Positions 19,916-34,400 of a DNA stretch of 64,000 nucleotides are shown here, piece by piece (position 1 is the stretch's first letter; each line of letters begins with the position of its first letter). The stretch is taken from the NCBI GenBank assembly GCA_009746045.1, contig RPFO01000080.1, forward strand, positions 10,285,513-10,349,512, given 5' to 3'. The translations under genes were made by a program, and so were the position numbers. The notes beneath the pieces were generated by a model. That model made no database searches, was not told the origin of the DNA, and saw only the letters and a list, made by a program, of their open reading frames with translations. The DNA comes from Mesostigma viride. Lineage: Eukaryota; Streptophyta; Mesostigmatophyceae; Mesostigmatales; Mesostigmataceae.

Positions 19916-21767
19916 TGCTCTGTGTATTAATGAGATATCAGACACACCTACATCACATCGCCTTCGCCTTGATGTTTCCGTTGTATGGGTCCGGTCGGGC
20001 GTTGGTAGCTGGTCGACAACAATTCTACATTTCCTAAAAAAAAATGCGACCGTGCCTACATTCGAAGGCGCGCTGTGGCTGACCTGAACTATCGGTGAAC
20101 ACCTCGGCGTCACTTGACCGGCCTAGGTTGACATTTCGGCAGAGTAACGCTGCTTAAAGGATCATTGCGTAGTTCGCGCGATTTGGCTCTTTATATATGT
20201 TTTTGGAGACGACGAGCAAGCATCCGATTGGTCAGCCAATTCCTGTCCAGTCCTCGGACAGTGTCCAATCCGGTGCTTGGGATCCAGAAAACGTGCTCGA
20301 GCCTGGCCACTCTGTCGCGGGCGCCGCGCTAGTGGCGTCGCGCCCAAACCTGACCAGGCCATAGGAAAGGGCGGGGGCGAATGCAAGAATTATTGTTATA
20401 TCCTGACCTGTCCTGGGGAAGGTCCGGGGCGAATGCAAGAATTAATATACCTGCGTATGCAACCAACACGGCCGATCCACATACATAATCCGACTGAGCT
20501 GGACGGTACGGACCAAATTTCGGTGCAAATTGAGGCCCAAAAGCTATGTCGGCACGGTGCGCGCACCCCTTGCGGTAGTGGCCATGGCGACTGCCTTTAG
20601 ACGAAACGTGACAAATCTGGCACGCGGAAAGCAGAAAAAATGCTCGATTGTTGGAGAAAATTAGTTACTGATTCTAATTTATGGCGGGATGGTTGCGATC
20701 TATAATGTCGCGGGCTTTTTTTCTTTGCCATCGGCAGGGGGGTCCGGCCTGAATTTCTGTCGGGATGAATAAAGTATAATGGATGCCTGCCGGGTTGATT
20801 GTCGATTGTTGCCAGTTTTGATGGTCGTAAGGAAAGCTAGTTTAATGATGTTTCTAAAGCCGTAAAAATTCCCGCTGCTATCTTTACCTTTCCCGTCATT
20901 TTGCGGTAAGATAACATTAGCCCTGCGCGATGCGTACTGCCCAACCACTCCATGAAAGGGTGGACTTTCTTGTGCGCCTGGGCACGAATAAATGCCCGTT
21001 ATGGTACGTTCTTGTGTTAAACGTCTTAAGCTAGCGTTTTCCTGCTTTCTTAGCTCGTTGAGCGTAAGCTTTTTGCCTTCTTTCCGGCCAGATGCAGCCA
21101 GAAAGTTGCGGGTCCTGGCGCTGCATCGCTGGATTCCTGGGTGTCTTTTAGCTAGTTAATCGTCTGTGACGTGGCTGGCTTTCTGCAGCGCGTGGCCCGC
21201 AACCTGTCGGGAAGGTGTAATGCTTTTATTTCCATGCTTCTCTGAAATTTCTTGTGCTTTATAGACAGTTGTGTTCGAGGAAATTCACGCGGTCTTCCTA
21301 AGCAGCGGCATCATTTTCCCCAGACACTGACGAGCTGGCACCTGTCTCCTAAAGAGAGCAGCTCGTGCTTGTTAGAAAGGAGGCAGTGTGCATTTTGCGG
21401 GACACAATGCTTTGGTGGCACATGCGTCAGGTAGGCTGTTCCAATGGTCTCTTCACCTTTCCCACTGAGTAAATGTTAGCATTTGTCATGCTAACCAGAG
21501 CAGCTAGCCACAGGTTGGCTGGATAAAAAGTCAGCTTATTTTCTCTTTATATACTGCGTGTGTGGTCCTCCACGTGTCCGGCTTGTTGGGCATTTTGGAA
21601 GAGGGTTTATAATGTGTTGTTGGGTGGAACAACTTGGTTGTTGGCACAAAATCACACATTATTAGCCTGAGATAGGCATGACATATGCTGCTCAGGCGTG
21701 TCGTCCTACCAGCCTTGTTGTTAAGGGTAGACTCACAAGGCTGGCTGTGCCGATGGAGGGGTGGGGC
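19916..21767. other. Non-genic stretch without recognised feature
   Basis: I see no long frame with recognisable content on either strand (longest 107 codons at 20277-20600, no motif) and no clear RNA gene. A paired CGGGGGCGAATGCAAGAATTA / CGGGGCGAATGCAAGAATTA repeat lies near 20370 and 20428. Confidence 0.4.
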
Positions 21768-22201
21768 GTGCTAGCCCCCCCCACACCCACGCATGCATGC
21801 TAGCCCACCCCCACACCCACGCATGCATGCTAGCCCACACTCACACCCACGCATGCATGCTAGCCCACCCCCACACCCACGCATGCATGCTAGCCCCCCC
21901 ACACACCCACGCATGCATGCCAGCCCCCCCCACACCCACGCATGCATGACAGCCCCCCCCCACACCCACGCATGCATGCTAGCCCCACACACACACCCAC
22001 GCATGCATGCCAGCCCCCATACACACCCACGCATGCATGCCAGCCCCCCCCACACTTACGCATGCATGCTAGCCCCCCCACACACCCACGCATGCATGCC
22101 AGCCCCCCCACACACCCACGCATGCAGGCTAGCCCACCCCCACACCCACGCATGCATGCCAGCCCACCCCCACACCCACGCGTGCATGCCAGCCCACCCC
22201 T
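21768..22201. repeat. 30-bp minisatellite around GCATGCATGC
   Basis: About fourteen units of the form CACCCACGCATGCATGC(T/C)AGCCC with a variable C/A-rich remainder, 29-31 bp each. Because most units are 30 bp, several frames stay open on both strands and encode repeats such as HPRMHASPP; these are not genes. Alternating purine-pyrimidine GCATGCATGC in each unit. Confidence 0.95.
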
Positions 22202-22471
22202 AGCTTGAGCGTGCTTGTAAAGTTTTTGCATGGTTTATTAAAATGAGTGGAATATGTATTTATTGCATTAAATGTTAATTTTATCATGAATGAAAATGGT
22301 CAACATTGCCGAAGTGCCCCTAAATTGCTCAATATTGTGTGCTCAAGAATTCAATGAGGATTGTCATCATGGAAACCCGCACAAATTCACGATTCCGGGC
22401 ATGCATGTGAAAGTATCAAGAACAATTTTCAATTAAGAATGGTATCTCATTGTTCCATGAATCAATATGAC
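22202..22471. other. Short AT-rich spacer before the satellite
   Basis: AT-rich unique-looking sequence with no gene seen. Confidence 0.5.
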
Positions 22472-25400
22472 TCCATGTACGTAGACAAGCCATGATGACC
22501 CCATGGGAGCCTAAATCCTCATCATTAAATACATAAATGCCACCCATGTACGTAGACGGGCCATGATGACACCAATGGAGCCTGAATCCTCATCATTTTG
22601 TTTTCTTTGACATCCATGTACATACGTAGGCCAGCCATGATGACACCAATGGAGCCTGAATCCTCATCATTAATTACATACATGCCATCCATGTACGTAG
22701 ACAGGCCATGATGACACCATGGGAGCCTGAATCCTCATCATTTACTATTCCTTGACATCCATGTACGTAGACGGGCCATGATGACACCATGGGAGCCTGA
22801 ATCCTAATCATTAAATACATAAATGACATCCATGTACGTAGACAGGCCATGATGACACCATGGGAGCCTGAATCCTCATCATTTACTATTCCTTGACATC
22901 CATGTACGTAGACGGGCCATGATGACACCATGGGAGCCTGAATCCTCATCATTTACTATTCCTTGACATCCATGTACGTAGACGGGCCATGATGACACCA
23001 TGGGAGCCTGAATCCTCATGATTTACTATTCCTTGACATCCATGTACGTAGGCCAGCCATGGAGACACCATGGGAGCCTGAATCCTCCTCATTAATTACA
23101 TACATGCCATCCATGTACATACGTAGGCCAGCCATGATGACACCAATGGAGCCTGAATCCTCATCATTAATTACATACATGCCATCCATGTACGTAGACA
23201 GGCCATGATGACACCATGGGAGCCTGAATACTCATCATTTACTATTCCTTGACATCCATGTACGTGGACGGGCCATGATGACACCATGGGAGCCTGAATC
23301 CTCATGATTTACTATTCCTTGACATCCATGTACGTAGGCCAGCCATGGAGACACCATGGGAGCCTGAATCCTCCTCATTAATTACATACATGCCATCCAT
23401 GTACGTAGACAAGCCATGATGACCCCATGGGAGCCTGAATCCTCATCATTTTTTTTTCTTTGACATCCATGTACGTAGACGGGCCATGATGACACCATGG
23501 GAGCCTGAATCCTCATCATTAATTACATAAATGACATCCATGTACGTAGACGGGCCATGATGACACCATGGGAGCCTGAATCCTCATCATTAATTACATA
23601 CTTGCCATTCATGTACGTAGACGGGCCATGGAGACACCATGGGAGCCTGAATCCTCATCATTTACTATTCCTTGACATCCATGTATGTAGACAGGCCATG
23701 ATGACACCATGGGAGCCTGAATACTCATCATTTACTATTCCTTGACATCCATGTACGTGGACGGGTCATGATGACACCATGGGAGCCTGAATCCTCATGA
23801 TTTACTATTCCTTGACATCCATGTACGTAGGCCAGCCATGGAGACACCATGGGAGCCTGAATCCTCCTCATTAATTACATACATGCCATCCATGTACGTA
23901 GACAAGCCATGATGACACCATGGGAGCCTGAATCCTCATCATTAGCTACATACATGCCATCCATGTACGTACACGGGCCATGATGACACCATGGGAGCCT
24001 GAATCCTCCTCATTAATTACATACTTGCCATTCATGTACGTAGACGGGCCATGATGACACCAATGGAGCCTGAATCCTCTTCATTTTTTTTATGAGAGGA
24101 TTCAGGTTACATAAATGCCATCCATGTACGTAGACAAGCCATGATGACACCATGGGAGCCTGAATCCTCATCATTATATACAAAATGCCATCCATGTACG
24201 TAGACGGGCCATGATGACACCATGGGAGCCTGAATCCTCATCATTAACTACATACATGCCATCCATGTACGTACACGGGCCATGATGACACCATGGGAGC
24301 CTGAATCCTCCTCATTAATTACATACTTGCCATTCATGTACGTAGACGGGCCATGGAGACACCATGGGAGCCTGAATCCTCATCATTAATTACATAAATG
24401 CCATCCATGTACGTAGACAAGCCATGATGACACCATGGGAGCCTGAATCCTCATCATTATATACAAAAATGCCATCCATGTACGTAGACGGGCCATGATG
24501 ACCCCATGGGAGGCTGAATCCTCATCATTAATTACATAAATGCCATTCATGTACGTAGGCCAGCCATGATGACACCATGGGAGCCTGAATCCTCATCATT
24601 AATTACATACTTGCCATTCATGTACGTAGACGGGCCATGGAGACACCATGGGAGCCTGAATCCTCATCATTTACTATTCCTTGACATCCATGTACGTAGA
24701 CGGGCCATGATGACACCATGGGAGCCTGAATCCTCATCATTTACTATTCCTTGACATCCATGTACGTAGACGGGCCATGATGACACCATGGGAGCCTGAA
24801 TCCTCCTCATTAATTACATAAATGCCAACCATGTACGTAGACGGGCCATGATGACACCATGGGAGCCTGAATCCTCATCATTACTTACATAAAGGCCATC
24901 CATGTACGTAGGCCAGCCATGGAGACACCATGGGAGCCTGAATCCTCCTCATTAATTACATAAATGCCAACCATGTACGTAGACAAGCCATGATGACCCC
25001 ATGGGAGCCTGAATCCTCATCATTATATACAAAAATGCCATCCATGTACGTAGACGGGCCATGATGACACCATGGGAGCCTGAATCCTCATCATTAATTA
25101 CATAAATGCCATTCATGTACGTAGGCCAGCCATGATGACACCATGGGAGCCTGAATCCTCATCATTAATTACATACTTGCCATTCATGTACGTAGACGGA
25201 CCATGGAGACACCATGGGAGCCTGAATCCTCCTCATTAATTACATACATGCCATCCATGTACGTAGACAAGCCATGATGACCCCATGGGAGCCTGAATCC
25301 TCATCATTTTTTTTTTCTTTGACATCCATGTACGTAGACGGGCCATGATGACACCATGGGAGCCTGAATCCTCATCATTAATTACATAAATGACATCCAT

Positions 25401-28400
25401 GTACGTAGACAGGCCATGATGACACCATGGGAGCCTGAATCCTCCTCATTAATTACATAAATGCCAACCATGTACGTAGACAAGCCATGATGACACCATG
25501 GGAGCCTGAATCCTCATAATTTACTATTCCTGGACATCCATGTACGTAGGCCAGCCATGATGACACCAATGGAGCCTGAATCCTCTTCATTTTTTTTATG
25601 AGAGGATTCAGGTTACATAAATGCCAACCATGTACGTAGACAAGCCATGATGACACCATGGGAGCCTGAATCCTCATCATTTACTATTCCTTGACATCCA
25701 TGTACGTAGACGGGCCATGATGACACCATGGGAGCCTGAATCCTCCTCATTAATTACATAAATGCCAACCATGTACGTAGACGGGCCATGATGACACCAT
25801 GGGAGCCTGAATCCTAATCATTAAATACATAAATGACATCCATGTACGTAGACAGGCCATGATGACACCATGGGAGCCTGAATCCTCATCATTTACTATT
25901 CCTTGACATCCATGTACGTAGACGGGCCATGATGACACCATGGGAGCCTGAATCCTCATCATTTACTATTCCTTGACATCCATGTACGTAGACGGGCCAT
26001 GATGACACCATGGGAGCCTGAATCCTCATGATTTACTATTCCTTGACATCCATGTACGTAGGCCAGCCATGGAGACACCATGGGAGCCTGAATCCTCCTC
26101 ATTAATTACATACATGCCATCCATGTACATACGTAGGCCAGCCATGATGACACCAATGGAGCCTGAATCCTCATCATTAATTACATACATGCCATCCATG
26201 TACGTAGACAGGCCATGATGACACCATGGGAGCCTGAATACTCATCATTTACTATTCCTTGACATCCATGTACGTGGACGGGCCATGATGACACCATGGG
26301 AGCCTGAATCCTCATGATTTACTATTCCTTGACATCCATGTACGTAGGCCAGCCATGGAGACACCATGGGAGCCTGAATCCTCCTCATTAATTACATACA
26401 TGCCATCCATGTACGTAGACAAGCCATGATGACCCCATGGGAGCCTGAATCCTCATCATTTTTTTTTCTTTGACATCCATGTACGTAGACGGGCCATGAT
26501 GACACCATGGGAGCCTGAATCCTCATCATTAATTACATAAATGACATCCATGTACGTAGACGGGCCATGATGACACCATGGGAGCCTGAATCCTCATCAT
26601 TAATTACATACTTGCCATTCATGTACGTAGACGGGCCATGGAGACACCATGGGAGCCTGAATCCTCATCATTTACTATTCCTTGACATCCATGTATGTAG
26701 ACAGGCCATGATGACACCATGGGAGCCTGAATACTCATCATTTACTATTCCTTGACATCCATGTACGTGGACGGGTCATGATGACACCATGGGAGCCTGA
26801 ATCCTCATGATTTACTATTCCTTGACATCCATGTACGTAGGCCAGCCATGGAGACACCATGGGAGCCTGAATCCTCCTCATTAATTACATACATGCCATC
26901 CATGTACGTAGACAAGCCATGATGACACCATGGGAGCCTGAATCCTCATCATTAGCTACATACATGCCATCCATGTACGTACACGGGCCATGATGACACC
27001 ATGGGAGCCTGAATCCTCCTCATTAATTACATACTTGCCATTCATGTACGTAGACGGGCCATGATGACACCAATGGAGCCTGAATCCTCTTCATTTTTTT
27101 TATGAGAGGATTCAGGTTACATAAATGCCATCCATGTACGTAGACAAGCCATGATGACACCATGGGAGCCTGAATCCTCATCATTATATACAAAAATGCC
27201 ATCCATGTACGTAGACGGGCCATGATGACACCATGGGAGCCTGAATCCTCATCATTAACTACATACATGCCATCCATGTACGTACACGGGCCATGATGAC
27301 ACCATGGGAGCCTGAATCCTCCTCATTAATTACATACTTGCCATTCATGTACGTAGACGGGCCATGGAGACACCATGGGAGCCTGAATCCTCATCATTAA
27401 TTACATAAATGCCATCCATGTACGTAGACAAGCCATGATGACACCATGGGAGCCTGAATCCTCATCATTATATACAAAAATGCCATCCATGTACGTAGAC
27501 GGGCCATGATGACCCCATGGGAGGCTGAATCCTCATCATTAATTACATAAATGCCATTCATGTACGTAGGCCAGCCATGATGACACCATGGGAGCCTGAA
27601 TCCTCATCATTAATTACATACTTGCCATTCATGTACGTAGACGGGCCATGGAGACACCATGGGAGCCTGAATCCTCATCATTTACTATTCCTTGACATCC
27701 ATGTACGTAGACGGGCCATGATGACACCATGGGAGCCTGAATCCTCATCATTTACTATTCCTTGACATCCATGTACGTAGACGGGCCATGATGACACCAT
27801 GGGAGCCTGAATCCTCCTCATTAATTACATAAATGCCAACCATGTACGTAGACGGGCCATGATGACACCATGGGAGCCTGAATCCTCATCATTACTTACA
27901 TAAAGGCCATCCATGTACGTAGGCCAGCCATGGAGACACCATGGGAGCCTGAATCCTCCTCATTAATTACATAAATGCCAACCATGTACGTAGACAAGCC
28001 ATGATGACCCCATGGGAGCCTGAATCCTCATCATTATATACAAAAATGCCATCCATGTACGTAGACGGGCCATGATGACACCATGGGAGCCTGAATCCTC
28101 ATCATTAATTACATAAATGCCATTCATGTACGTAGGCCAGCCATGATGACACCATGGGAGCCTGAATCCTCATCATTAATTACATACTTGCCATTCATGT
28201 ACGTAGACGGACCATGGAGACACCATGGGAGCCTGAATCCTCCTCATTAATTACATACATGCCATCCATGTACGTAGACAAGCCATGATGACCCCATGGG
28301 AGCCTGAATCCTCATCATTTTTTTTTTCTTTGACATCCATGTACGTAGACGGGCCATGATGACACCATGGGAGCCTGAATCCTCATCATTAATTACATAA

Positions 28401-31400
28401 ATGACATCCATGTACGTAGACAGGCCATGATGACACCATGGGAGCCTGAATCCTCCTCATTAATTACATAAATGCCAACCATGTACGTAGACAAGCCATG
28501 ATGACACCATGGGAGCCTGAATCCTCATAATTTACTATTCCTGGACATCCATGTACGTAGGCCAGCCATGATGACACCAATGGAGCCTGAATCCTCTTCA
28601 TTTTTTTTATGAGAGGATTCAGGTTACATAAATGCCAACCATGTACGTAGACAAGCCATGATGACACCATGGGAGCCTGAATCCTCATCATTTACTATTC
28701 CTTGACATCCATGTACGTAGACGGGCCATGATGACACCATGGGAGCCTGAATCCTCCTCATTAATTACATAAATGCCAACCATGTACGTAGACGGGCCAT
28801 GATGACACCATGGGAGCCTGAATCCTCATCATTATATACAAAAATGCCATCCATGTACGTAGACGGGCCATGATGACACCATGGGAGCCTGAATCCTCAT
28901 CATTATATACAAAAATGCCATCCATGTACGTACACGGGCCATGATGACACCATGGGAGCCTGAATCCTCATCATTAATTACATAAATGCCATTCATGTAC
29001 GTAGGCCAGGCTGCCATGGAGACACCATGGGAGCCTAAATCCTCCTCATTAATTACATACATGCCATCCATGTACGTAGACAAGCCATGATGACCCCATG
29101 GGAGCCTGAATCCTCATCATTTTTTTTTCTTTGACATCCATGTACGTAGACGGGCCATGATGACACCATGGGAGCCTGAATCCTCATCATTAATTACATA
29201 AATGACATCCATGTACGTAGACGGGCCATGATGACACCATGGGAGCCTGAATCCTCATCATTAATTACATACATGCCATCCATGTACGTACACGGGCCAT
29301 GATGACACCATGGGAGCCTGAATCCTCCTCATTAATTACATACTTGCCATTCATGTACGTAGACGGGCCATGGAGACACCATGGGAGCCTGAATCCTCCT
29401 CATTAATTACATAAATGCCATCCATGTACGTAGACAAGCCATGATGACACCATGGGAGCCTGAATCCTCATCATTAATTACATAAATGCCATCCATGTAC
29501 GTAGACGGGCCATGATGACACCATGGGAGCCTGAATCCTCCTCATTAATTACATACTTGCCATTCATGTACGTAGACGGGCCATGGAGACACCATGGGAG
29601 CCTGAATCCTCATCATTAATTACATAAATGCCATCCATGTACGTAGACAAGCCATGATGACACCATGGGAGCCTGAATCCTCATCATTATATACAAAAAT
29701 GCCATCCATGTACGTAGACGGGCCATGATGACCCCATGGGAGCCTGAATCCTCATCATTAATTACATAAATGCCATTCATGTACGTAGGCCAGCCATGAT
29801 GACACCATGGGAGCCTGAATCCTCATCATTAATTACATACTTGCCATTCATGTACGTAGACGGGCCATGGAGACACCATGGGAGCCTGAATCCTCATCAT
29901 TTACTATTCCTTGACATCCATGTACGTAGACGGGCCATGATGACACCATGGGAGCCTGAATCCTCCTCATTTACTATTCCTTGACATCCATGTACGTAGA
30001 CGGGCCATGATGACACCATGGGAGCCTGAATCCTCCTCATTAATTACATAAATGCCAACCATGTACGTAGACGGGCCATGATGACACCATGGGAGCCTGA
30101 ATCCTCATCATTACTTACATAAAGGCCATCCATGTACGTAGGCCAGCCATGGAGACACCATGGGAGCCTGAATCCTCCTCATTAATTACATAAATGCCAA
30201 CCATGTACGTAGACAAGCCATGATGACACCATGGGAGCCTAAATACTCATCATTTACTATTCCTTGACATCCATGTACGTGGACGGGCCATGATGACACC
30301 ATGGGAGCCTGAATCCTCATGATTTACTATTCCTTGACATCCATGTACGTAGGCCAGCCATGGAGACACCATGGGAGCCTGAATCCTCCTCATGAATTAC
30401 ATACATGCCATCCATGTACGTAGACAGGCCATGATGACACCATGGGAGCCTGAATCCTCATCATTTACTATTCCTTGACATCCATGTACGTAGACGGGCC
30501 ATGATGACACCATGGGAGCCTGAATCCTCATCATTTACTATTCCTTGACATCCATGTACGTAGACGGGCCATGATGACACCATGGGAGCCTGAATCCTCA
30601 TGATTTACTATTCCTTGACATCCATGTACGTAGGCCAGCCATGGAGACACCATGGGAGCCTGAATCCTCCTCATTAATTACATACATGCCATCCATGTAC
30701 ATACGTAGGCCAGCCATGATGACACCAATGGAGCCTGAATCCTCATCATTAATTACATACATGCCATCCATGTACGTAGACAGGCCATGATGACACCATG
30801 GGAGCCTGAATACTCATCATTTACTATTCCTTGACATCCATGTACGTGGACGGGCCATGATGACACCATGGGAGCCTGAATCCTCATGATTTACTATTCC
30901 TTGACATCCATGTACGTAGGCCAGCCATGGAGACACCATGGGAGCCTGAATCCTCCTCATTAATTACATACATGCCATCCATGTACGTAGACAAGCCATG
31001 ATGACCCCATGGGAGCCTGAATCCTCATCATTTTTTTTTCTTTGACATCCATGTACGTAGACGGGCCATGATGACACCATGGGAGCCTGAATCCTCATCA
31101 TTAATTACATAAATGACATCCATGTACGTAGACGGGCCATGATGACACCATGGGAGCCTGAATCCTCATCATTAATTACATACTTGCCATTCATGTACGT
31201 AGACGGGCCATGGAGACACCATGGGAGCCTGAATCCTCATCATTTACTATTCCTTGACATCCATGTATGTAGACAGGCCATGATGACACCATGGGAGCCT
31301 GAATACTCATCATTTACTATTCCTTGACATCCATGTACGTGGACGGGTCATGATGACACCATGGGAGCCTGAATCCTCATGATTTACTATTCCTTGACAT

Positions 31401-34400
31401 CCATGTACGTAGGCCAGCCATGGAGACACCATGGGAGCCTGAATCCTCCTCATTAATTACATACATGCCATCCATGTACGTAGACAAGCCATGATGACAC
31501 CATGGGAGCCTGAATCCTCATCATTAGCTACATACATGCCATCCATGTACGTACACGGGCCATGATGACACCATGGGAGCCTGAATCCTCCTCATTAATT
31601 ACATACTTGCCATTCATGTACGTAGACGGGCCATGATGACACCAATGGAGCCTGAATCCTCTTCATTTTTTTTATGAGAGGATTCAGGTTACATAAATGC
31701 CATCCATGTACGTAGACAAGCCATGATGACACCATGGGAGCCTGAATCCTCATCATTATATACAAAATGCCATCCATGTACGTAGACGGGCCATGATGAC
31801 ACCATGGGAGCCTGAATCCTCATCATTAACTACATACATGCCATCCATGTACGTACACGGGCCATGATGACACCATGGGAGCCTGAATCCTCCTCATTAA
31901 TTACATACTTGCCATTCATGTACGTAGACGGGCCATGGAGACACCATGGGAGCCTGAATCCTCATCATTAATTACATAAATGCCATCCATGTACGTAGAC
32001 AAGCCATGATGACACCATGGGAGCCTGAATCCTCATCATTATATACAAAAATGCCATCCATGTACGTAGACGGGCCATGATGACCCCATGGGAGGCTGAA
32101 TCCTCATCATTAATTACATAAATGCCATTCATGTACGTAGGCCAGCCATGATGACACCATGGGAGCCTGAATCCTCATCATTAATTACATACTTGCCATT
32201 CATGTACGTAGACGGGCCATGGAGACACCATGGGAGCCTGAATCCTCATCATTTACTATTCCTTGACATCCATGTACGTAGACGGGCCATGATGACACCA
32301 TGGGAGCCTGAATCCTCATCATTTACTATTCCTTGACATCCATGTACGTAGACGGGCCATGATGACACCATGGGAGCCTGAATCCTCCTCATTAATTACA
32401 TAAATGCCAACCATGTACGTAGACGGGCCATGATGACACCATGGGAGCCTGAATCCTCATCATTACTTACATAAAGGCCATCCATGTACGTAGGCCAGCC
32501 ATGGAGACACCATGGGAGCCTGAATCCTCCTCATTAATTACATAAATGCCAACCATGTACGTAGACAAGCCATGATGACCCCATGGGAGCCTGAATCCTC
32601 ATCATTATATACAAAAATGCCATCCATGTACGTAGACGGGCCATGATGACACCATGGGAGCCTGAATCCTCATCATTAATTACATAAATGCCATTCATGT
32701 ACGTAGGCCAGCCATGATGACACCATGGGAGCCTGAATCCTCATCATTAATTACATACTTGCCATTCATGTACGTAGACGGACCATGGAGACACCATGGG
32801 AGCCTGAATCCTCCTCATTAATTACATACATGCCATCCATGTACGTAGACAAGCCATGATGACCCCATGGGAGCCTGAATCCTCATCATTTTTTTTTTCT
32901 TTGACATCCATGTACGTAGACGGGCCATGATGACACCATGGGAGCCTGAATCCTCATCATTAATTACATAAATGACATCCATGTACGTAGACAGGCCATG
33001 ATGACACCATGGGAGCCTGAATCCTCCTCATTAATTACATAAATGCCAACCATGTACGTAGACAAGCCATGATGACACCATGGGAGCCTGAATCCTCATA
33101 ATTTACTATTCCTGGACATCCATGTACGTAGGCCAGCCATGATGACACCAATGGAGCCTGAATCCTCTTCATTTTTTTTATGAGAGGATTCAGGTTACAT
33201 AAATGCCAACCATGTACGTAGACAAGCCATGATGACACCATGGGAGCCTGAATCCTCATCATTTACTATTCCTTGACATCCATGTACGTAGACGGGCCAT
33301 GATGACACCATGGGAGCCTGAATCCTCCTCATTAATTACATAAATGCCAACCATGTACGTAGACGGGCCATGATGACACCATGGGAGCCTGAATCCTCAT
33401 CATTATATACAAAAATGCCATCCATGTACGTAGACGGGCCATGATGACACCATGGGAGCCTGAATCCTCATCATTATATACAAAAATGCCATCCATGTAC
33501 GTACACGGGCCATGATGACACCATGGGAGCCTGAATCCTCATCATTAATTACATAAATGCCATTCATGTACGTAGGCCAGGCTGCCATGGAGACACCATG
33601 GGAGCCTAAATCCTCCTCATTAATTACATACATGCCATCCATGTACGTAGACAAGCCATGATGACCCCATGGGAGCCTGAATCCTCATCATTTTTTTTTC
33701 TTTGACATCCATGTACGTAGACGGGCCATGATGACACCATGGGAGCCTGAATCCTCATCATTAATTACATAAATGACATCCATGTACGTAGACGGGCCAT
33801 GATGACACCATGGGAGCCTGAATCCTCATCATTAATTACATACATGCCATCCATGTACGTACACGGGCCATGATGACACCATGGGAGCCTGAATCCTCCT
33901 CATTAATTACATACTTGCCATTCATGTACGTAGACGGGCCATGGAGACACCATGGGAGCCTGAATCCTCCTCATTAATTACATAAATGCCATCCATGTAC
34001 GTAGACAAGCCATGATGACACCATGGGAGCCTGAATCCTCATCATTAATTACATAAATGCCATCCATGTACGTAGACGGGCCATGATGACACCATGGGAG
34101 CCTGAATCCTCCTCATTAATTACATACTTGCCATTCATGTACGTAGACGGGCCATGGAGACACCATGGGAGCCTGAATCCTCATCATTAATTACATAAAT
34201 GCCATCCATGTACGTAGACAAGCCATGATGACACCATGGGAGCCTGAATCCTCATCATTATATACAAAAATGCCATCCATGTACGTAGACGGGCCATGAT
34301 GACCCCATGGGAGCCTGAATCCTCATCATTAATTACATAAATGCCATTCATGTACGTAGGCCAGCCATGATGACACCATGGGAGCCTGAATCCTCATCAT

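Noticed and set aside
21761-22231. His/Met/Ala/Ser repeat proteins
   Set aside because: Open only because the minisatellite unit is 30 bp; both strands are equally open.
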